Below are positions 63,393 through 64,000 of a DNA stretch of 64,000 nucleotides, in pieces; the first letter of the stretch is position 1, and each line of letters opens with the position of its first letter. The notes below the pieces were generated by a model that made no database searches, was not told the DNA's origin, and saw nothing but the letters and a program-made list of their open reading frames with translations. The position numbers were made by a program, and so were the translations under genes. This DNA comes from Actinomycetes bacterium (GTDB lineage Bacteria; Actinomycetota; Actinomycetes; Streptosporangiales; Streptosporangiaceae): contig JAJYTD010000002.1 of assembly GCA_021793235.1 (NCBI GenBank), positions 169,656 to 233,655 of the forward strand. Reading direction: 5' to 3'.

Positions 63393-64000
63393 AGTGCACC
63401 TTCCGTGGTTACTGCATCCATCCCCGTCTTACACGATGGCCTATCGGATACTCTTCGCACAAGCCCTGAACAAAAATCTTACCGCTCTTCACCGGCTTAT
63501 CTCTCTATAGTGCCGAAATCCACATAAAGAATCTCGTGTGCAGTTAAGCAGCGACGCGGCAGCTCCTCCCGATACGCTTTGACCTGCACTAATCTGGTCT
63601 CTGGAGACGCAGTCCAGGGAAGTGGCGATCTTCTTCCGCATTGCGGCAAGCACCTCTCCCGTCTCGCATAGCACTCTCCGAGGCATGCATCCAGGCAGGA
63701 ACCGTCACCGGGAAGAGCGGAATTCGACTGTACTGGTAAGAGAATTCGCCCAGCACCACAAATTTACCGCAGAACGCGCGTTAGGGGGCCGGGATCCGGG
63801 AAAAGGAGGCGCCGAAAGGACCGCTCCCCAGGTGAGAGCGGCCTTTCGGCGGTGTGAAGTTTAGGGAACGCTACTCGAACCCGCCAGGATCGCCCCGAGA
63901 AGCAGGATCGCCCCACGGCCGCCCATGCGGGGCGAAGCCCCGCACCGGGGGGTGCGGGGGGTCGCCCCCCCGAAGAAAGTAACGAGGCGACCCGGCGAGC
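63393..64000. other. Gene-poor end of the window with hairpins
   Basis: I find no gene I can support in this 608-bp stretch. It is AT-richer than the rest between about 63410 and 63540. A minus-strand frame at 63489-63686 (65 codons) has no ribosome site or known motif. At the end, gcggggcgaagccccgc (63927-63943) and the G/C-rich run after it resemble the small repeats often found in actinomycete intergenic DNA. Confidence 0.4.
63810..63851. terminator. Terminator-like hairpin
   Basis: cgccgaaagg-a-ccgctc pairs with gagcgg-cctttcggcg (16 bp, one bulged A) around a short loop. The strand and the gene it serves are unclear. Confidence 0.6.

Noticed and set aside
63489..63686. 65-codon minus-strand frame near the window end
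   Set aside because: No ribosome site at good spacing, no known motif, mixed composition and an unlikely start.

Overview
The window is high-GC DNA from an actinomycete. The gene content and order point to the Streptosporangiales, and Nocardiopsaceae is my best guess (an inference from content, not a measured placement). It carries the deeply conserved actinobacterial housekeeping block also known from Mycobacterium tuberculosis (roughly Rv1002c to Rv1026). Read from right to left here it runs: pmt, rsmI, metG, tatD, rpfB, ksgA, ispE, ABC-F ATPase, then glmU, prsA, rplY, pth, then mfd, mazG, eno, ftsB, the DUF501 gene and ppx. Between these conserved parts sit lineage-specific insertions, and most of the unusual signals lie there.

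Layout. 1-6.1 kb: the 5' part of a cystathionine beta-synthase/cysteine synthase gene, a GDSL hydrolase, a thiolase, a DUF4287 protein, a Bax-inhibitor-1 protein and a TauD-type dioxygenase preceded by a probable leaderless leader peptide. 6.1-10.7 kb: proline catabolism (proline dehydrogenase, P5C dehydrogenase) with a divergent PucR-type regulator, followed by an odd class-I tRNA with a UAA anticodon. 10.9-12.6 kb: type II NADH dehydrogenase with two Rex-type operators. 12.7-19.8 kb: ppx, DUF501, a Spo0M-like protein on the opposite strand, ftsB, eno, an FtsW/RodA protein and mazG. 19.8-31.1 kb: a sulfate-activation and sulfation region (APS kinase with a decayed ATP-sulfurylase half, mfd, a kinase-like protein, a sulfotransferase, CysN, CysD, CysQ). 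31.4-35.9 kb: pth, rplY with CRISPR-repeat-like hairpins in its leader, prsA, glmU and tRNA-Gln. 36-40.5 kb: an HTH protein with a possible LAGLIDADG-like region, an acyl-CoA desaturase with its TetR regulator, a MarR regulator and a lipoprotein GDSL hydrolase. 40.5-49.1 kb: ABC-F, ispE, a membrane Ser/Thr kinase, ksgA, rpfB and an alpha-methylacyl-CoA racemase. 49.1-54.6 kb: tatD and metG, separated by a WhiJ/BldB-like regulatory cassette that lies between two copies of a ~70-bp palindromic element. 54.7-64 kb: a fused SecDF, rsmI, pmt, a cold-shock protein, a voltage-gated ion channel, TatB, a small membrane protein and a very short probable secreted peptide.

How the genes work together. 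CysD and CysN make APS, the CysC-like fusion makes PAPS, the sulfotransferase uses PAPS, and CysQ removes the PAP by-product. This looks like a sulfation module for an unknown acceptor rather than sulfate assimilation alone. Proline is oxidised to glutamate by the two put-type enzymes under PucR control. Redox control of ndh by Rex, and of the desaturase by its neighbouring TetR protein, is suggested by operator-like sequences. The most interesting signals are the class-I UAA tRNA-like gene, the type I-E CRISPR-repeat-like hairpins spaced exactly 38 bp in the rplY leader, the repeat-bounded regulatory cassette and the 38-residue secreted peptide.
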